Assembly: GCF_002994745.2 (NCBI RefSeq)
Contig: NC_037089.1
Span: 1,053,001 to 1,117,000, forward strand
DNA from: Rosa chinensis
Taxonomy: Eukaryota > Streptophyta > Magnoliopsida > Rosales > Rosaceae
Direction of reading: 5' to 3'
Length of the DNA: 64,000 bases
Under the pieces are notes generated by a model. That model did not search any database and had not been told where the DNA came from. It was given only the letters and a program-made list of their open reading frames with translations. Position numbers and translations under genes: made by a program. Below are positions 52,010 through 61,700 of this stretch, one piece after another; within the stretch, counting starts at the first letter, position 1; every line of letters starts with the position of its first letter.

Positions 52010-52360
52010 GTGAATCACAGCAAACACCTCCTCACCCTGCTCCGCCTGTCGAACTGCTCGTCCAAGTTCACCCCCGCCGCCGCCGACGGCTTAGCCACCA
52101 CTCTCGTTCTCTCCTCCGACCCCCTTGTATACACCATTGATCAGAAACTCAGACCTTGCCAGCCCTCCACTCTCAAATCACAACTCCAATCCCACCCCGC
52201 CATTCTCTCCGTCACTCCCGACATGCAACACCACCTCCACACCATCAACAACCACATGAACAACCTCTCTGTCATTCCTGACATGCAACACCACCTCTGT
52301 CATTCCCGACATGAACAACCACACATACAGAAACTCAACAACCCCTCCATCAAATTATAA
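52010..52360 (+). pseudogene. Subtilase propeptide-like fragment captured in the inner MULE
   Basis: Translation near 52180-52250 gives SHPAILSVTPDMQHHLHT, which resembles the end of the inhibitor I9 propeptide of plant subtilisin-like proteases. Only a short part of that domain is present and no protease domain follows. The PDMQHH word is then repeated locally. Assignment is by eye and rests on about 20 residues. Confidence 0.45.
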
Positions 52361-52584
52361 GATCCAATTCAAACTCAAATCACCCATAAAACTCATCAAA
52401 CGAAACACAGCACACAAAAGTGATCTATATCAATCTCAAACCCATTAGGCAAGCATATATTCAATAATTTCCAATCAATTTGAGTACCTTCTGGAGCTGA
52501 TTGTAGCTGACATAGTCACGATGCTTGGACCAAAACTCATTGGGCGAATAGAGAGTATAAATGGGTGAAGCCCCATCACTGAAT

Positions 52585-52794
52585 TGGTCGTCCCTCTGAG
52601 CTAAGCCGGGGATTTTGGGTTCAATCAGAGGCAATTGTAGACCAAAGAATTGAGAGTGAAGTTGGAGGCCGACGATGCCGACGAAGGTTTGGTCGTCCCT
52701 CTGAGCTAAGCCGGGGATTTTGGGTTCAATCAGAGGCAATTGTAGACCAAAGAATTGAGAGTGAAGTTGGAGGCCGACGATGCCGACGAAGGTT
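52585..52794 (-). repeat. 105-bp tandem duplication inside the inner MULE
   Basis: A unit starting TGGTCGTCCCTCTGAGCTAA at 52585 is repeated exactly, or nearly so, from 52690. It is in frame on the minus strand (35 residues per unit), but the surrounding frame has no known domain. Confidence 0.9.
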
Positions 52795-53542
52795 TGGAAA
52801 ACGAGGATGCAGGGGGTTAGGTTGTCCATTGCTGAAGAGGACGAGGGTGAAGAAGAAGAGGACCATGAGGAATAAAAAGGGTTTCGCCGAAGATCGAGAA
52901 AGGAAATGGGCTCGATGGGCGCGGCGGTGGTGTTGGTTGAACTGATCGACTGGTGTGGTCTGGTGTTGGTTGCGGTGGTGTTGGCGAGGAGAGAAGGAGA
53001 GTGAGAGGAGAGAGAGAGAAGAAATAAGAAATTTCTTCTGTGTTTTTTTTTTAAATAAAAATGTGTAATAAGACAATTTTACTCTTAAATTTAACGGTTC
53101 CGTGATGGAATTTGGTCGTAGGTACGATATTGATACTAAAAAATGAGTCAAGGTATCACATTGATAACTTTGTAATTCAGGTATCATTTTAACAGTCCTC
53201 ACAGTGTCCGGACACTTTTGGTGCATTTTTCCCTATATTTATATCAATGAGGTGCCTCCGTCCAATTTCCTTGACGGCTGCGTCAAATTAATGACGTGGC
53301 AAGCACGTGAGAAGAAAAAAAATTGCCAACAGACCAAAATAACCTTCTTTTAATTTTTTTTATTCTATATATATTTTTTTTTGTAGAAGTTTTTAATTTT
53401 ATCTTCTTCTTCCTCATTTCTCATCCAATTTTGCCATTTATGAACACCTCTACAGCTCCACCGCAAGTCCTCAACCAAACCCACTGCAATTTCATTTGTT
53501 CAGCCTTATCAAAATGCTCAAAAAACTGTGGTATAGTCCCAC

Positions 53543-53755
53543 TCAACTGATTATTCGCCACAGAAAACTTCTTCGGCTAGTAAAGCTAGAAAACTCATAA
53601 GGAATACTACCCGTAAGCTTATTATCCGAAAGGATCAGACCGTTCAAGAAAGTACACTTCTGCAAATCAGCTGGGATTGGCCCCGTGAATTTGTTCCCGG
53701 ACAAATCCAAAGTAACCATATACGACAACCAAGCACACAGATCATTAGGGATCAC
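53543..53755 (-). pseudogene. LRR receptor-like gene fragment (BIR-type) captured in the outer MULE
   Basis: The minus-strand translation reads LDLSGNKFTGPIPADLQKC then LILSDNKLTGSIPYEF, two plant leucine-rich repeats close to those in BIR1/BIR2-like receptor kinases. No signal peptide, membrane span or kinase follows, and the frame decays on both sides. It is therefore a captured exon fragment. Confidence 0.7.
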
Positions 53756-54672
53756 TCCAAAAAGATCATTACCTGTAGATCTAGATTCTGCAAACTAATG
53801 CAACACTCAATCGACTTGGCATGGAGATGGTGCTTGACATAGACATGTCTCTGAGCTCAAGGTTGTAGATTCGATTCTCACGGTCGTTCCAGCAAGAAAT
53901 ACCCACAAAGTGGCAAATGAAACCCACTGAGGCTTTCTTGAAGTCCCAAGAGGCAAGCTTTCCCTACACCCGCCACTACCAAACCCACCGCCATCAAGAA
54001 GAAGCGATGGGTTTTTGGGTTCAACTGTTAACTATACAAATCCAATTGAACAATACAACCTAGTTACTGTACATTGAAACAACAAAATCTAATGTTTAAA
54101 AGAGGGAATTGAGCCGAGAGAATTGGAGGTCACTTGAACGCTCCACATAAGCTAGTGAACTCAGATCTAGTGCAAAAACCAAAAGCCAAAGGCCAAATAG
54201 TAGATCTACACCGGCGGTGATCTCCGTCCGCTACTCCGACTATTCTTCATAAGCCACAAACACTTTTGATAAAAAAAAAAAAATTCTCCACTTCGGCTGT
54301 TCTTCATAAAGCCATAAATTCATTCCCAGAAGATAATCTAACAATTTCTTTTATTGGAAGAACAAGACATAGATTGATAGAAAGGAGAGAGGATCAGATT
54401 GGGAAGGGAAGGAGGAAGAGAGAGAGAGAGAGAGAATTCGATTTTTTTAAAATTAATTAGTAGAGAAAGACAATTTTTCCCTTGATAAAAATATCATGTG
54501 CGTAACACGTGCTTGTCCCGTCATCAATTTGACAGAGCTGTCACGGAAATTGGACCGAGACACCTCATTGATATCAATATAAGACTTTGAGTATCACATT
54601 GATACGTTTGAAAGTTTAGTTATCAAATTGGTTTTAACACAATAATTTGAGGACGGTTGCTGAATTTTTCTC

Positions 54673-56289
54673 TTCATTTTATGATGCACGCAACTTCTGA
54701 ATGGTTTGTTAACACCATTCAAATGGTTCGGCTCAGATGCTGGTATGGTTTTTGAGACTCATATCGTCCAGCAGAGGGGAATATACAAATAGACGACTTC
54801 AAAATATGCTTTTTTAGAAATTAAAAACAAACAAATAAAAACAATTGAGACGAGTGTGTCATATATAGTGTGGGGTTGGGGGAGTCAACTTCTTAACCAA
54901 AAACAGACAGAGATACAAACCAAAGCTGCCTCAAGCGTATGTCATCGATCCATGTTTTCGTGGGTCTCCTACCTCCCGCTCTCCATCAAACAGTTTCAGT
55001 TATACTCGATCACGAAAGCAACATGAACCAGAAAAACACTCCATGCGCACTCATTTCCTCTCATCCTCAAAACTTGTTGAACTGCGTGACTCTCAAACTA
55101 ACCAAGTCCGCGCCGGCCATGGTTATTCAAACCGTGGGCGGGCTGAGCTCAACTGCAGCTTCTTCAGCCACTAAGCAAACCAAAACGGCCGCCCAAATTA
55201 CCCACATGCTAATAAGTTCAGACGCAGTTCCTGGCAATTTCTTGAACCGCTAGTCATGCTTGGTTCAGACTTTAAATTTGACTCTTCTTTGAAACGCGTA
55301 TGATGAATTCTGACTTAAATTATTTCGGTGCTTTGTTACTGCATCCATAATTGGGGCTGCACTGCAGTGTTATATTGAATTATTGATAAAGAATATATAT
55401 CTAATTGGTGTTTAATATTCAAGTTGTTGGTACAAGACAAAGCAAAGCAATCTTGTGTTTTAGCATTTTGGAGTTTTATCTACGTAGTGATTGAAAAAAG
55501 CGGCTAGCTGCAAGTCAGCAATCCACCATTGTTGTTTTTCACAAGTATAACAACCGCACGCCGTAGTTTTACACGCCAGAATTTTTATATCAGATTCAGA
55601 ACTCTAAGATTAACAGGTGTAGACACGAGTAATAAATGTGTAATTAATCATTGATTACGCTATATATATTACGGATACATGATGAGATTTTACGTTCAAA
55701 CTTCCAATCAAAAACGAACACAACAATCATAACCAATTGCTTTCATATTATTATCATTTCAATGACAAAGTAACAAAACACAAACCCAATGTCGACGGTT
55801 GGTACACCTTCTTGTTGTCCTGAATTTAGCAAAATAGTGAACTTGCGGCCCAAAATTTCACAACGTAAAAATCCTTTTTCTTGGTTCTTTTGGTTACTGG
55901 CTGTTAAACTATATATTAGGGTTTTGAAGCTAAAGGTTAGGTCCCTGTCCCTCTCGACAAGACGAGACCCTCTGCCCGAGGACTTCACAATGCTGACTTG
56001 TCACTTACCACACCAAACTGCCAATGTAAGAACCAGAAGGACCCCACAATCAATCATAGGTAAACGTATCTATCACCCGATTGGTTGTAAATGCATTCCC
56101 TCTTTGAATATACTTGCACATAGAGGAACCCACCCCACCCCAGGTGAAAGGATATTCCTTATACGTAACGTTATTACCATTTTAGGCTTGCTAGAAATAC
56201 GAAATTCCAAACCACCTCCCTTATTTTACTGCTTATCTTACTTGTTAGTTTACATGTCATCATCCACATAATTTTTCGATGCAACAACA
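54673..56289. other. Intergenic DNA, no supported gene
   Basis: Open frames at 54939-55253 (104 residues, Ser/Thr/Ala-rich) and 55789-56271 (160 residues) show no domain, signal peptide or splice partner that I can recognise. I leave them as unsupported. Confidence 0.4.
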
Positions 56290-56790
56290 CAAATTACGAC
56301 ACTCCCACTCATACAACTAATATTCAAGTTATCAAGAAGAAAAGCTTGACTAGCAGAGTTGGGAAGAGTTTGCATCCAACTTTGGGCAGGAGAATGATGA
56401 CTAGCCTTTGCTAAGGCATCAACAAGGAAGTTGACTTCTCAATGGATATGGCTCCAAGCACGAATATTCAACTGTTTGGTTAAGTGTTGGATATCATGAA
56501 CCAATGATATAACTCTCCAAGATATAGAGATAGAACTAAGTAAACAATCTACCAAAATCTTCGACTCCCTTTCAACTTCAAGATTTGAAAAACCATGAAG
56601 CCAAGCAGTATTCATACCAGCCCTTGAGGCCAAGGTTTCAACAGTAAAAAAATTTGTGGTTCTCAAGGAGTTAGCAGAAACAAGAATTGATTTTTTTTTT
56701 ATCAGTATCACGAAAAACAAATCCGCCTGTGCTAGTTTAGTTTGAAATAACTGAGCCATTAAAATTGAGCTTGAAACAGATTTCGAATAT
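56290..56790 (-). pseudogene. Non-LTR retrotransposon RNase H-like remnant
   Basis: On the minus strand the pieces FKLNFNGSVIS, GGFVFRDTDKKKSILVSA, NFFTVETLASRAGMN, GFSNLEVERESKILVDCL, WRVISLVHDIQHL and VNFLVDALAKASHHS appear in the order of the plant RNase H-like (RVT_3) domain. Stop codons near 56738 and 56440 and a frame slip near the A run at 56691-56699 show that it is dead. No reverse transcriptase is next to it. Confidence 0.75.
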
Positions 56791-56889
56791 TCTTCTATGT
56801 ACCGACAATATAAGTAAACGAGTGACTAATATATGATTTAAACTCTTAATATTTGTGCTCACCATTGTACTAAAATAACTAAAACTACA

Positions 56890-56948
56890 CAACAGTTTAT
56901 TAGAGAGTAGGCATTTTTTCTCTCTCGAAGCAAACCCTAACAAAAACT

Positions 56949-56982
<34 letters not shown>

Positions 56983-57790
56983 CCGGTTCCATCTCGCTGC
57001 TCCCGCCCGCGGCAAGCCTCCGGCTTCGTCGCTGTGTGGTGAGTGAGCCGGATGGGAATGTTTTGAGGCTATTGCTTAGGTGGTTTGGAAAGGTTGCCAT
57101 TTGATGCTCCGGTAGGTTTGTTGGGGCGGCGGGGTTCTGATTTGAAGCCTTCGATGCGCGGCGGTGGTGATATATAGAGGTGGAGCTTGGGTAGTTGATG
57201 GTCGTGGCGGTAGTGGTTGTGGTGTTGATGGCCATGGAGACGTGGTGCTAGTGACGTGGGTGTGGCGATGGTCATGGCAGCATGGTGCAGGCGATGTGGT
57301 AGTGGCCGCGAGGTGCCGGTGACGTGGTCGTGGCTTTGATGATCGTGGCGACGTGCTAGTGGCGGTCTCGATTGATGGCAGGGAAGCCTGCTGTACGTGA
57401 TGTAAGAGCGTGAAGGAGGGGGAGAGGTGGACTGGGTGCTCATCAACTTGCTGGGCTTTGGGCTGTGACATTTCTTTGGGCTGCTTTTTGGATTTTCTAT
57501 TGGGCTGGGGTTTTGCTCTAAGCTCATTGCTATGTTTTTAGTTAGTGTAATTACAAATAAGTTCCTTGTATTAGGAACACTCTATGTACTTTGCCTACAG
57601 AATGATCGGTGATTCTACACATCTAGGTGCAAAGTTCTTTAGTGTACTGCAATTGAGCGTATTGACATCGGGACCTTTGTTTGCGATTATTCTGAGTTTA
57701 GAATTATTGTCCTCCTTATGGAAACTATGTATTAGATTATTCTAGCTTGTATCTGCTATGAATGAATTCATTATTTAAAAAATTAAAAAT
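56890..57790 (+). mobile_element. Possible LINE-like fragment with T(31) tract
   Basis: After AAACCCTAACAAAAACTAGG comes a 31-base T run (56952-56982), then a GC-rich block with GTGG/GATGG-type low complexity. A 3' part ends GAATTCATTATTTAAAAAAT and an A-rich tail near 57780-57798. The layout resembles plant LINE derivatives, like the element at 9310, but no coding domain or target duplication could be shown. Confidence 0.3.
56952..56982 (+). repeat. T(31) homopolymer
   Basis: A pure run of 31 T. It could be the reverse of a poly(A) tail of a minus-strand retroposon, or slippage in a LINE-like sequence. Confidence 0.95.
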
Positions 57791-57970
57791 TAAAAATTAC
57801 ACTTTATGTTATCCAGCTGATGCAACAAATTCATATTCGTACACGTTCATTGGAACTGGGCCCACATGATTAAAATGTAAACAGCCCGAAATGGTAAAAT
57901 CTCCAATCAGGGCAGTATCGTAACAACGCACCAACGTCCCGATGCGCTGTGTCCGAAACCCAAGGGGAAC

Positions 57971-58000
57971 TCCACACGTGTCCAAAACCGTGACGTCAGA
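57971..58000 (+). promoter_or_regulatory. G-box and C-box pair upstream of CIPK6
   Basis: The palindrome ACACGTGT (57974-57981, a G-box/ABRE core) is followed ten bases later by the palindrome TGACGTCA (57991-57998, a bZIP C-box/CRE-like site), and GACGTC recurs at 58001-58006. They lie 490-510 bases before the CIPK6 ATG and about 120 bases before its TATA box. bZIP factors of abscisic acid and stress responses bind such cores; their use here is inferred. Confidence 0.5.
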
Positions 58001-58112
58001 GACGTCCCATCTTTTGACACATACCCAGCGTGAGGTGGGCAAGAAACCGTCTGGTCCGACCAGGCCTACGAGTGTCAAAACCGTAATTTCACACCCCAAG
58101 TCTCAAGAGTTG

Positions 58113-58119
58113 TATATAA
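58113..58119 (+). promoter_or_regulatory. TATA box of CIPK6
   Basis: TATATAA at 58113-58119 is the best TATA match in the region. It predicts a transcription start near 58145 and a leader of about 340 bases. Confidence 0.5.
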
Positions 58120-58250
58120 CGGAAAGGCTATGCACCGGAGGCAAAAGAAAAAACGCAGAGAGATCAACAGAGCACTGCTGCTCGGTGGTCCTTCTTAAAG
58201 CAAAAAGAGTTCCAAATTTCTAAGCGAGTATCAATTAAGGGTTTTAGGGA

Positions 58251-58359
58251 ATGCAGAGAGATGATAGGAGCTTCGTTCAGAAAGCCTGAGCTGTGTGTTA
58301 GAGCCAAACGCTGCATCGGCGGCAGAAACTGTCACCGGAAACACGTAGAAGACGGGTGA
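58251..58359 (+). promoter_or_regulatory. Two overlapping uORFs in the CIPK6 leader
   Basis: The first ATG opens a 12-codon frame (58251-58289) and the second a 32-codon frame (58261-58359) in another register. Both stop before the CIPK6 ATG at 58485. If the leader is transcribed unspliced, they would sit ahead of the main start and could lower its translation. Confidence 0.45.
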
Positions 58360-58484
58360 CCTATTCGCCCCCCGGCGGGTTTTCTCGTTACTCTTAAGAG
58401 GCCAATAGTATCGAACATACTTTCGTTACATTTTTTTTTCTCCTTGTTTGTGGTGTTGGTTGTAAGTTTGTAGTTTTATTTGTT

Positions 58485-59771
58485 ATGGCTGAACAGAAGA
58501 CCGGAGACGCCGTGCTCCACGGCAAGTACGAGCTGGGGCGAATGCTCGGCCATGGCACCTTCGCCAAGGTGTACCATGCCCGGAACGTAGAGACCGGGAA
58601 ATCCATGGCCATGAAGGTGGTGGGGAAAGAGAAGGTGATCAAAGTCGGGATGATGGAGCAGATCAAGAGAGAAATATCAGTCATGAGGATGGTGAAGCAT
58701 CCTAACATCGTCGAGCTCCATGAGGTGATGGCGAGCAAGTCCAAGATCTATTTCGCCATGGATCTGGTCCGAGGCGGCGAGCTTTTTGCTAAAATCGCCA
58801 AGGGCCGGCTGAAGGAAGACGTGGCAAGAGTCTATTTCCAGCAACTCATCTCCGCCATCGATTTCTGCCACAGCCGGGGAGTCTACCACCGGGATTTGAA
58901 GCCGGAAAACCTCCTCCTAGATGATGACGGCAACTTGAAGGTGACTGATTTCGGGCTCAGTGCTTTCTCCGAGCACCTAAAGCAAGACGGGCTCCTGCAC
59001 ACCACTTGTGGCACGCCGGCGTATGTTGCGCCCGAGGTGATAGGGAAGAAGGGCTACGACGGAGCCAAAGCGGATCTGTGGTCATGTGGAGTTATTCTTT
59101 ATGTGCTCCTGGCCGGGTTTCTGCCATTTCAAGATGACAATTTGGTCTCCATGTATAGAAAGATTTACAGGGGAGACTTCAAATGTCCGCCTTGGTTTTC
59201 TTCCGAGGCCCGAAGACTTGTTACGAAGCTTCTGGACCCGAACCCGAGTACCAGAATCTCTGTTTCCAAGATCATGGACTCGTCTTGGTTCAAGAAATCG
59301 GTGCCCAAGACGGTGAAGTCGTTCTCAAAGAAAGAGCAGGAGTTCGATGAGACTTCAGAGAAGAATTCGAAGCAGATGGAGACATTGAATGCATTTCACA
59401 TCATCTCGCTTTCTGAAGGGTTCGACTTGTCTCCTCTGTTCGAGGAGAAGAAGAGGGAGGAGAAGGAGGAGCTGAGATTCGCTACGACGCGGTCGGCGAG
59501 CACCGTGATATCGAAATTGGAGGAGGTGGCGAAAGCTGGCAAGTTCAGGGTGAAGAAGAGTGACTCCATGGTGAGGCTTCAGGGAGAGGCGAGCGGTAGG
59601 AAAGGGAAGCTGGCCATTGCGGCGGAGATTTTCGCCGTAACGCCGTCGTTTCTGGTTGTGGAGGTGAAGAAGGACAATGGTGATACTCTCGAGTACAACC
59701 AGTTCTGCAGCAAAGAGCTCAGACCGGCGCTGAAAGACATTGTCTGGACTAACTCGCCCGCCCCTGCTTGA
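58485..59771 (+). CDS. CIPK6: CBL-interacting Ser/Thr protein kinase, CIPK6 type (SnRK3), single exon
   Basis: CIPKs are activated by Ca2+-loaded CBL proteins and phosphorylate transporters and channels in salt, potassium and auxin responses. This copy has 428 codons and no intron, as in the intron-poor CIPK clade. Start ATG 58485 is followed by [24 protein letters not shown] sequence. The kinase domain covers about residues 15-270, with catalytic K44 (AMKVV), HRD (135-137), DFG (155-157), [11 protein letters not shown] activation loop end and DLWSCGVIL. The CBL-binding NAF motif is [20 protein letters not shown] (302 onward), and a PPI-type regulatory region ([19 protein letters not shown]) follows. 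All key residues are present, so it should be active. Closest match by memory is CIPK6 rather than CIPK4, 7 or 14. The leader carries uORFs and the promoter a G-box. Confidence 0.95.
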   Translation: MAEQKTGDAVLHGKYELGRMLGHGTFAKVYHARNVETGKSMAMKVVGKEKVIKVGMMEQIKREISVMRMVKHPNIVELHEVMASKSKIYFAMDLVRGGELFAKIAKGRLKEDVARVYFQQLISAIDFCHSRGVYHRDLKPENLLLDDDGNLKVTDFGLSAFSEHLKQDGLLHTTCGTPAYVAPEVIGKKGYDGAKADLWSCGVILYVLLAGFLPFQDDNLVSMYRKIYRGDFKCPPWFSSEARRLVTKLLDPNPSTRISVSKIMDSSWFKKSVPKTVKSFSKKEQEFDETSEKNSKQMETLNAFHIISLSEGFDLSPLFEEKKREEKEELRFATTRSASTVISKLEEVAKAGKFRVKKSDSMVRLQGEASGRKGKLAIAAEIFAVTPSFLVVEVKKDNGDTLEYNQFCSKELRPALKDIVWTNSPAPA

Positions 59772-60619
59772 TTTTGTTTTAGTGTTATTGTTGCAGTGAA
59801 TTGTGATTATTGTTGTTGTTAGGGTGAAATTTGAAGGCTCTGAATTCTGTTTCTGTGTGTTTTTCTGTTGTGAAATAACTGTGAATCGATTTGTGCTTTT
59901 GTGAATAATGGATATCCTTTCTATAATTTACTAAAAACAAAGTGATAATTACAGGTTACATTTCATTCTATTTCTGTATGGGTTTTAGGCAAAAGTGTAG
60001 GTTGCTCTGCTTTACACGCCAGAAAGCACTACTTTTCTGAGATTTGGAACTGAAAAGAAAATGATGATGAAGATTGATGAGAGCCAATTATTATCCTTTG
60101 CATGCATGACTGGATATTCCATCGTTATCTCTTCAACTATTTGCTCAATTATTGCACTAGATCCCTTTGTTTTATTGCTAACATTTTAAGGTGTGTTCTT
60201 CAACAAACATGGGCCGATAGAGATAGAGACAGAGATAGAGACCTACCACTTCACCATTGCAGCTACTGGTATTAACTATTAACAGTCTTCTGTTGTAAAT
60301 GCACAATTCTATCATCTGTTGCCGGAGATATTTTGTGCCAAATTCTGTCATGTTTATTGAACTTTTCGCTTTTTGATCTGTTCTTTTTTTTTATTATTAA
60401 CCAAATTCATCCGAAGACTGAAGTAGAATCGAATTGAATCCCAAAGACATAAAGAGCAGTGAAAATTGAAAAACGAGTCTCTTGATCATAAAAGACTATC
60501 AATGGCCCCATAATCATCATAATTTCACAACTTTAATATTTGGGTGCTATTTGGATTATGATTTTAGGTACAGATTAGATACCAACCCCTGCTTCAGTCC
60601 GAGGTTCAAACTCATCTAC
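59772..60619. other. CIPK6 3' flank
   Basis: Contains the CIPK6 3' UTR (T- and G-rich, about 160 bases) and AT-rich spacer up to the copia element. No exon is seen. Confidence 0.5.
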
Positions 60620-60819
60620 TGTTGAAGGATGTTGACATCATGTGTGCCTCTTCCAACTAGGGTTTTTAGTCGTAGAGTTGTAATAAGAGAATGTTCTAGA
60701 TTTTCTAGTTATGTTCGGATTCTATTACCTTTCATGTACTCGGTAACTCCCTATATAAATGGCTCGTATTATCAATAATACAACACAATTCTCTCTGCAA
60801 TTCCAATTTTACTTAAACA
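60620..60819 (+). repeat. 5' LTR of the copia element
   Basis: About 200 bases from TGTTGAAGGATG to TTAAACA. It contains a TATA box, TATATAAA (60752-60759), and AATAATA-type signals downstream. It is followed directly by ATTATCAGCATGAGCCC, in the position of the primer-binding site. The boundary is set by TG...CA only, since the second LTR is not in view. Confidence 0.6.
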
Positions 60820-60899
60820 CATTATCAGCATGAGCCCTAACCATAGCCTAAAAGAAAAAGAAAAAGAAAACCCTAAAACCCTCATCACCAAAATCTGAC

Positions 60900-61250
60900 G
60901 CAAGCTACTACAAGCCCTAACCCGTGCAGCCCTGCCTTCCGTCCTACAGCTTCCTGCCGCATGCCCTGCAGCCCCTGCCGCAGGCCTGCAAGTCCCTGCC
61001 TTCTGCCCTGCAATTCGCGCCCGTGCGCCCCTGCAAGCCCTCCAGCGACTTGCCCCTGCGCTTTTGCTGCACACCCAGCGTGCCCGTGCGCTTGCAACCC
61101 TTGCGCAACACCCCCGCACCAGCTAGCCTCGCTGCTGCCCTTGCATCTGCAGTCCCGCAACGCACCAGCAGCCCCGCAACACTGCAGCCCCTGCTGCCCC
61201 GAGGATCCGACCCGCCGCGAGCCTCGCTTCATCATCTCTTCGGTTAGCTT
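60900..61250 (+). repeat. C-rich low-complexity leader of the copia element
   Basis: GC-rich sequence built from CCCTGC/GCAGCC-like words. All six frames stay open here for up to 127 codons because stops are rare, not because of coding. It lies between the primer-binding site and gag. Confidence 0.6.
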
Positions 61251-61426
61251 CGCTCCATCACGCTTGCATCAACACGCGCGTGACCCAAACCCCGAATCAA
61301 CAAGTAAGTTTTTACGATTAAAGTTCATGCTTTCTTGTCTTTAAATTCCTTTATTTGCTGCAGATTTGTATAGTATGAACATGGTTTCGAGTATTTAATA
61401 AGCGGAATTGTGGGGATTCACGCTTA

Positions 61427-61550
61427 ACGAACTAAGAGCGTTCGTAATCAATGAACTAAGAGTGTTCATAATAAACGAACTAAGAGCGTTCGTAATCAAA
61501 GAACTAAGAGTGTTCATAATATTCAGACTAAGAGCATCCGCAAGCATCAA
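61427..61550 (+). repeat. Imperfect tandem repeats, about 29-bp unit, before gag
   Basis: GAACTAAGAGCGTTCGTAAT alternates with GAACTAAGAGTGTTCATAAT for four copies, and a fifth degraded copy follows (ACTAAGAGCATCCG). The alternation suggests a two-unit higher-order repeat. Confidence 0.85.
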
Positions 61551-61700
61551 GTTGTGACCATATTAAAACATCAGTGTTTGGTCTAATCCAAATATTCTTG
61601 GAAATTGATTTCTTGGTAGCAAAGTTCGGAAATCTTATTATTTTAGTTTTCGTGAAAGTTTAGCTCCTAAACTAATATATCTTCTCTTCTTATTTTCAGG

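Larger units (their letters stand above)
51607..53233. mobile_element. Mutator-like element (inner), about 1.6 kb, with exact 9-bp target duplication
   Basis: The terminal inverted repeats of about 150 bases start GGGAAAAATGCACC on both strands (51607-51755 and 53086-53233). The flanking 9-bp word TATATTTAT is at 51598-51606 and 53234-53242, the length typical of Mutator insertions. The interior is GC-rich and host-gene-like on both strands, so this is a Pack-MULE type element without transposase. It is inserted in the left inverted repeat of the outer MULE. Confidence 0.85.
51495..54672. mobile_element. Mutator-like element (outer) carrying an LRR gene fragment, split by an inner MULE
   Basis: The left region (from about 51495, AAATGTTCAACAACCGT) continues, after the inner insertion, at 53243 with ATCAATGAGGTGCC. 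The right region (about 54480-54672) is its diverged reverse complement, giving terminal inverted repeats of roughly 180 bases. They share words such as CAAACGTATCAAT and ATCAATGAGGTG. Flanks CCATTTTCT and TCATTTTAT could be an aged 9-bp target duplication. Inside, 53543-53755 (minus) is a piece of a leucine-rich-repeat receptor gene. No transposase is seen. Confidence 0.7.

Noticed and set aside
53840..53900. GATTCGATTCTCAC, another possible tRNA-derived SINE B box
   Set aside because: No matching A box or tail, and it lies in decayed MULE DNA.
54939..55253. 104-codon plus-strand frame
   Set aside because: No recognisable domain, homologue or promoter. It may be transcribed, but nothing in the sequence supports it.
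55743..56271. Open frames on both strands (160 and 81 codons)
   Set aside because: They overlap each other, lack exon partners and resemble no family.
57069..57527. Minus-strand frames of 131 and 152 codons, His/Pro/Ser/Thr-rich
   Set aside because: The composition follows from GTGG/GATGG low complexity on the other strand. There is no start context, domain or splice support.
60772..61344. Several overlapping open frames of over 100 codons on both strands
   Set aside because: The DNA is C/G-rich low complexity with few stop codons, lies in a retrotransposon leader, and no frame has a domain.
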